A stretch of 16,840 nt of DNA from Natronohydrobacter sp. Lineage in GTDB: Bacteria > Pseudomonadota > Alphaproteobacteria > Rhodobacterales > Rhodobacteraceae. Both the position numbers and the translations under genes were made by a program. Location: assembly GCA_007123015.1 (NCBI GenBank), contig SKSL01000264.1:1-16840 (forward strand). The letters run 5' to 3'. Under the pieces are notes generated by a model that was not told the origin of the DNA, did not search any database, and saw nothing but the letters and a program-made list of their open reading frames with translations. Positions 14,079 through 16,840 of this stretch are shown here, piece by piece. Positions within the stretch are counted from its first letter, which is position 1, and every line of letters starts with the position of its first letter.

Positions 14079-15653
14079 TCAGTTCTTCACGACATCGCGC
14101 AGAAGCAGGAAGAAAGACGGCTCAAGCCGGAAATTCTCGACCGCATCCCTGGTCACAGCGTTCTGACGCCAATTTGCGCCAAAAACCCAAGGCGCATCTT
14201 TCTGCACGATAACCTGCATCTCGCGGTAAAGCCGCGCGCGCTCATCCGGGTCTGTCTCGACCCGTGCGGCCTCCAGAAGCGCATCGACTTCAGGGTTCGA
14301 GTAGTAGCCCGAATTGAACCCGCCCGCTTCGGGCCAGGCATCCGTGCGCAGGGTCAGGAAGGGCAGCGTGTCAGGATCATTGGTCATCCACGCCATCTGT
14401 GCCATATCGGCTTGTCCTTCCAGGCCGGGATTGACGCGGCCCAGGAAGGTGTTCCACTCGAAAGTCTCAATCCGCACATCAAAGCCCACAGCCGCCAGAT
14501 CGGCCTGAATGGCTGTGCCCATCGGGATCGGGTCGAGCATGCCGGACCCGCCTTCGGTCACGAAGAACGTGATCTGCGCGCCTTCGGCCCCGGCCTCGGC
14601 CAGTAATTCGCGGGCGCGGTCAGGGTCATGCGGATAGGGGTCAAGCCCTGCATAGGCCCAGGCAAATGCCGGCGCGATCGGGCCAGAGGCGATGCTGGCC
14701 GTGCCTTCCAGCACATCCTCGACCAAAGCGCGCTTGTCGATGGCATAATTTGCGGCCTGCCGCACGCGCTTGTCGGCAAATGGGCCTTCCTTGGCGTTCA
14801 GGATCAGGAACCAGACATGCGGGCCGTCCTGTTCATGCAACGCGAATCCGGCGCGGTCGAACTGGCTGACAGCGACAGGGGGGACTTCCACCATGACATC
14901 AATCCCCCCGGCCAGCATCTCGGCCACGCGGGTATTGGCGTCCGTGATGGGGCGGAAAATCACCGCCTCGGTGCCCGCGACACCATCCCAGTAATCGTCA
15001 TTGCGGGTCACGACCACGCGCTCATTCGAGCGCCATTCCGCGAATTGGAACGGCCCTGTCCCCGATGGATTGCGGCCGAAATCGCTGCCATGGTCCATCA
15101 CAGCGGCGGGCGAGACGATCAGCCCGGTCGGATAGGCAAGGTTCGACAGGAAAGGCGCGAAAGGCTCGTTCAAGGTGAATTGCACTGTCAGATCATCCAG
15201 CGCCTCAACCGTCTCGATGGCCGAGAAGAAGAAGGACAGCGGGAAGGGGCCCGTGTCGTGATAAGGGTGATCTTCGTTCAGCATGCGATCGAAATTCCAG
15301 ACCACGGCTGCCGCGTCAAAGGCGCTACCGTCGTGGAATGTCACGCCGTCACGCAGACTGAACGTGTAGATCAGACCGTCCTCCGAGATCTCCCAGGCCT
15401 CGGCGAGGGCCGGTTCGACTTCCAGCGTGCCGGGCGCATAGCGCACCAGGCCGTCATAGATGTTCATCAGGATACGGAAGTCATTGACAGCGGTCACCGC
15501 ATGCGGGTCAAGCGCCTGCGGCTCCGCTATCTGGCCCACTACGAGGATTCCCGGGGGCGTCTGGGCATTTGCTGGCGAGATCAGCGCCGAACTTGCAAGC
15601 AATGCGGCGGTCAATACCCCAAAGCTGCGGCGGGTCAGTGATGAAAAGGCCAT
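14079..15653 (-). CDS. Periplasmic substrate-binding protein of a Dpp/Opp-type ABC transporter (SBP family 5)
   Basis: This protein captures the substrate in the periplasm and delivers it to the permease pair encoded downstream. The 524-residue product is the normal length for family 5. A signal peptide has TRRSFG (residues 7-12, twin-arginine-like), a hydrophobic core to about residue 26 and a likely cleavage site after ANA (residue 30). The mature part has the hallmark ALAEAWEISEDGLIYTFSLR-type segment (seen as ALAEAWE and YTFSLRDGVTFHDG), and GTGPFQFAEW and VRQAANYAIDKRAL further on. The ATG at 15653 is chosen because AGGGAG lies eight bases upstream and the signal peptide starts there; longer frames run through the divergent promoter region. 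It is the first gene of the operon. Peptides, opines, glutathione or related amides are all possible substrates; specificity cannot be read from the sequence. Confidence 0.93.
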   Translation of the reverse strand: MAFSSLTRRSFGVLTAALLASSALISPANAQTPPGILVVGQIAEPQALDPHAVTAVNDFRILMNIYDGLVRYAPGTLEVEPALAEAWEISEDGLIYTFSLRDGVTFHDGSAFDAAAVVWNFDRMLNEDHPYHDTGPFPLSFFFSAIETVEALDDLTVQFTLNEPFAPFLSNLAYPTGLIVSPAAVMDHGSDFGRNPSGTGPFQFAEWRSNERVVVTRNDDYWDGVAGTEAVIFRPITDANTRVAEMLAGGIDVMVEVPPVAVSQFDRAGFALHEQDGPHVWFLILNAKEGPFADKRVRQAANYAIDKRALVEDVLEGTASIASGPIAPAFAWAYAGLDPYPHDPDRARELLAEAGAEGAQITFFVTEGGSGMLDPIPMGTAIQADLAAVGFDVRIETFEWNTFLGRVNPGLEGQADMAQMAWMTNDPDTLPFLTLRTDAWPEAGGFNSGYYSNPEVDALLEAARVETDPDERARLYREMQVIVQKDAPWVFGANWRQNAVTRDAVENFRLEPSFFLLLRDVVKN

Positions 15654-15687
15654 ATCCGGCACTCCCTGCTGGTGATTTATTCCGACT

Positions 15688-15716
15688 AATTTATCATGAT
15701 AATTTGCACTGGTCAA
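15688..15716 (-). promoter_or_regulatory. Promoter of the transporter operon
   Basis: On the minus strand TTGACC (15711-15716, 5 of 6 matches to the -35 consensus) and TAAATT (15688-15693, 4 of 6) are separated by exactly 17 bases. They lie just upstream of the binding-protein gene, in an AT-rich stretch. The 12-base palindrome at 15691-15702 lies over the -10 box and the spacer, so a bound repressor would block RNA polymerase here. Confidence 0.65.
15691..15702. promoter_or_regulatory. Operator candidate O1, perfect 12-base palindrome
   Basis: TTATCATGATAA is perfectly self-complementary, and the symmetry extends to 18 bases (15688-15705) with one mismatched pair. It overlaps the -10 and spacer of the transporter promoter. 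A near-identical site lies 28 bases away, start to start. Dyads of this size fit dimers of GntR/FCD regulators, one of which is encoded at the end of the same operon. Confidence 0.65.
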
Positions 15717-15731
15717 AATTTTCATGATAAA
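15704..15731 (+). promoter_or_regulatory. Possible promoter of the DUF1028 gene
   Basis: TTGCAC (15704-15709) and GATAAA (15726-15731) are 16 bases apart and point toward the DUF1028 gene, giving a predicted transcript start near 15738 and a short leader with AAGGGA before the ATG at 15757. It runs back to back with, and overlaps, the transporter promoter. The boxes are only moderately good. Confidence 0.45.
15719..15730. promoter_or_regulatory. Operator candidate O2, second TTnTCATGATAA site
   Basis: TTTTCATGATAA differs from O1 at a single base (third position), which costs one symmetric pair but keeps the TCATGA core and outer TT/AA. It overlaps the predicted -10 box of the DUF1028 promoter, so each divergent promoter carries one copy. 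The 28-base offset is a little under three helical turns. Confidence 0.6.
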
Positions 15732-15756
15732 TGGGCAGGACAAGGGAAATAAACAG

Positions 15757-16419
15757 ATGACTTTCTCGATTCTTGCACAAGATTTGAACACGGGCGCGTT
15801 CGGCGGTGCGGCGGCCACTGGGTCACTTTGTGTGGGTGGCTGGGTTTTGCGGGGCGATTCGCGCTTCGGACTGTCAGCATCGCAAGGGGCTGCACCTTCA
15901 ACCATGTGGGGCGAAGATGCGCTGCTGCGGATGCAGGCAGGTGACAGCGCGGAACAGGCGCTTGCCGCTGTGATCGGACAGGATGCCGGGCGCGACTGGC
16001 GGCAGCTTGCGCTTCTGGACCGCGCAGGCCGCACGGCCTGTCATACGGGCACGAAAAACACCGAATGGCGCGGAGCGCTGCTGGCGCCCGGGCTGGTGGT
16101 GTCCGGCAATCTGTTGGCCGGACCACAGGTGCTGAAAGCCCTGCGCGACACATTTCTCACCGCGACAGGCGATCTGGCAGAGCGGTTGCTGGCATCCATC
16201 ACTGCGGCTGAAGCTGCGGGGGGGGATACGCGCGGTTTGCAATCGGCGGCGCTGCTTGTGGTGTCTGACGACGCGCCGCCACTGACCCTGCGCGTGGACT
16301 GGTCCGAAAATCCGATTTCAGCGCTGCGCGATCTGCACAGCCGCAGCCAGAGCGGCGCTTACGCTGCATGGTTGCCCACAGTTCCCACCCGCAATGATCC
16401 GGAGCGTGGCCATGACTAG
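15757..16419 (+). CDS. DUF1028 family protein, Ntn-hydrolase-like
   Basis: The 220-residue product matches the DUF1028 family from end to end. It has the TFSILAQD start, GGAAATGSLCVGGWVLRGD, GLSASQGAAPS, the GNLL motif and the C-terminal GGDTRGLQSAALLVV and LRVDW segments. Family members have an N-terminal-nucleophile hydrolase-like fold but no agreed reaction. The ATG at 15757 is preferred over one at 15724: it follows the predicted transcript start, has AAGGGA nine bases upstream, and makes Thr2 the first residue after Met removal, as an N-terminal nucleophile would require. There is no signal peptide, so it should be cytoplasmic. The gene is divergent from the transporter operon and shares its control region, which suggests hydrolysis of an imported amide- or peptide-like compound. 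The reaction itself is unknown. Confidence 0.85.
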   Translation: MTFSILAQDLNTGAFGGAAATGSLCVGGWVLRGDSRFGLSASQGAAPSTMWGEDALLRMQAGDSAEQALAAVIGQDAGRDWRQLALLDRAGRTACHTGTKNTEWRGALLAPGLVVSGNLLAGPQVLKALRDTFLTATGDLAERLLASITAAEAAGGDTRGLQSAALLVVSDDAPPLTLRVDWSENPISALRDLHSRSQSGAYAAWLPTVPTRNDPERGHD

Positions 16420-16620
16420 GGCAGACTGGGGCAGACTGGGGCAGACTGGGTTGCACTGGCGCAGCATGGGCGCGGTCCTGCCTATGCCGGCGCTGATGAA
16501 GCTGCGCCAGCATTGGGTGCGTTGCCTTTCGCAGTCGAGGTTCTGGCCTTTGCCGAAGTGGAAGGCATGCGCTTTCCCACCGCGCGGATGGCGCCGCGCG
16601 CGTTGGCGGGAACTTTTGAC
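16412..16620 (+). pseudogene. Remnant of an allantoate amidohydrolase / N-carbamoyl-amino-acid hydrolase (M20 type)
   Basis: In the frame starting at 16513 the sequence reads LPFAVEVLAFAEVEGMRFPT, then a short gap and ALAGTFD. This matches a block typical of AllC/HyuC-type zinc hydrolases (pattern LPFAxEVxxFxxEEGxRFxT ... ALxGxFD), which remove carbamoyl groups from ureido acids. Only about 50 of ~410 residues remain, and the acidic pair EEG expected in the block reads VEG. An ATG at 16412 overlaps the DUF1028 stop region (ATGACTAG), the usual spacing for a co-translated next gene, but it is out of frame with the fragment because of three tandem 10-base repeats. With a single repeat unit the two would be in frame. 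The 3' part is replaced by tauE-like sequence. A gene remnant is clear; the exact enzyme is less certain. Confidence 0.55.
16421..16450 (+). repeat. Three exact tandem copies of a 10-base unit
   Basis: GCAGACTGGG occurs three times head to tail with no mismatch, immediately after the DUF1028 stop codon. Because 10 is not a multiple of 3, each added unit shifts the downstream reading frame. The pattern is typical of replication slippage and may be variable between strains. Confidence 0.9.
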
Positions 16621-16625
16621 ATCGC

Positions 16626-16798
16626 GGCAGTTCGACCGGGTGGTGCGGGTCCCGGCTTGCGCGCTTTTGCCGCTGGCGGCAGTGTCAACGCTCTTCGGGG
16701 CGTGGATCATCAAGCGGATGCGGGCCGAGCTGTTCTGCATGATCGCGCTGGTGGGGGTGAAGCTCGTGTGGGACGCTGTGGGGGCGTTGGTGGGGTGA
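16626..16798 (+). pseudogene. Truncated second copy of a TauE/SafE exporter gene (3' end only)
   Basis: This segment encodes RQFDRVV, then ALLPLAAVSTLFGAWIIKRM, then MIALVGVKLVWDAV and a stop, matching the last ~62 residues of the exporter encoded at 8659-9438. It lacks five codons where the intact protein reads YPLMYG, and this deletion keeps the frame. Many base differences are silent, though several change residues. The pattern suggests the copy was once under selection as a paralogue rather than being a recent duplicate. No start codon or upstream half is present; it abuts the amidohydrolase remnant. It is copy 2 of the direct repeat. Confidence 0.8.
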
Positions 16799-16840
16799 GG
16801 AGCACCGCTTGTAGTTTGCAAAGAACAATATGAACTAAAA
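16799..16840. other. AT-richer tail of the window, no feature seen
   Basis: The base composition drops in GC immediately after the pseudogene stop. No start codon with a ribosome-binding site, hairpin or repeat is visible in the few bases present, and the window ends before any following gene can be judged. Confidence 0.5.

Noticed and set aside
14628..15641. Plus-strand open frame (337 codons) opposite the binding-protein gene
   Set aside because: Antisense to a gene with a complete signal peptide and family motifs; no ribosome-binding site or homology seen.
15724..15756. Upstream ATG as start of the DUF1028 gene
   Set aside because: It falls inside the O2 palindrome and upstream of the predicted transcript start, lacks a ribosome-binding site, and adds residues absent from the usual TFSI start.
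15654..16034. N-terminal extension of the binding protein
   Set aside because: It would run through the divergent promoters and antisense to DUF1028; the signal peptide and AGGAG-like site place the start at 15653.
16394..16798. A single 134-codon gene spanning the repeat, the amidohydrolase remnant and the tauE end
   Set aside because: Only the last ~60 codons resemble a real protein; the upstream part reads the amidohydrolase fragment in the wrong frame, so it is a chance joining of two remnants.
9251..16800. Insertion sequence or prophage explaining the repeated tauE end
   Set aside because: No transposase, integrase, terminal inverted repeats or target-site duplication seen; the repeat is coding sequence of a transporter.

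Overview
The window looks like chromosomal DNA of an alphaproteobacterium of the Rhodobacteraceae/Paracoccaceae type. This is inferred from the high GC content, the close fit of LipA, GuaB, Rpe and OxyR to that family as I know it, and intergenic motifs of the 'GGAGTATTTT...AAG' kind that I recall from those genomes. No database search was possible. I saw no tRNA, rRNA, CRISPR array, transposase or integrase.

Left half (1-9438), housekeeping. The window opens inside mfd (transcription-repair coupling factor, C-terminal 466 residues). A bidirectional terminator hairpin follows, facing a convergent gene for an unusually acidic protein with an Asn-Gly-Asp repeat linker. After a 337-base intergenic region come oxyR (peroxide-sensing LysR regulator with both redox cysteines) and lipA (lipoyl synthase, TTG start). 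Next is a tightly packed set on the same strand: rpe, gph and a SLAC1/TehA-type transporter gene with 4- and 8-base overlaps, then guaB after a 73-base gap, then a TauE/SafE exporter gene whose start codon shares one base with the guaB stop.

Right half (9439-16840), accessory. A minus-strand operon encodes a Dpp/Opp-type uptake system: substrate-binding protein, permease B, a fused permease C plus ATPase D, ATPase F, and as last gene a GntR/FCD regulator. Opposite it, and divergent, lies a DUF1028 gene. The roughly 100-base intergenic region between them holds two nearly identical TTnTCATGATAA palindromes. One lies within a good minus-strand promoter and the other overlaps a plausible plus-strand promoter, so the GntR protein probably controls both arms. 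DUF1028 proteins have an Ntn-hydrolase-like fold, so uptake of a peptide- or amide-like compound followed by hydrolysis is a reasonable but unproven theme.

Downstream of DUF1028 is a scar. A 10-base unit is repeated three times in tandem and followed by a fragment resembling an allantoate amidohydrolase / N-carbamoyl-amino-acid hydrolase. That fragment is joined to a diverged second copy (roughly 85-90% identical by eye) of the last ~190 bases of the tauE-like gene at 9251-9440. The accessory cluster is thus bracketed by direct repeats of a tauE 3' end, which suggests insertion, duplication or decay of a formerly longer catabolic operon. This boundary and the twin-operator region are the most interesting parts of the window.
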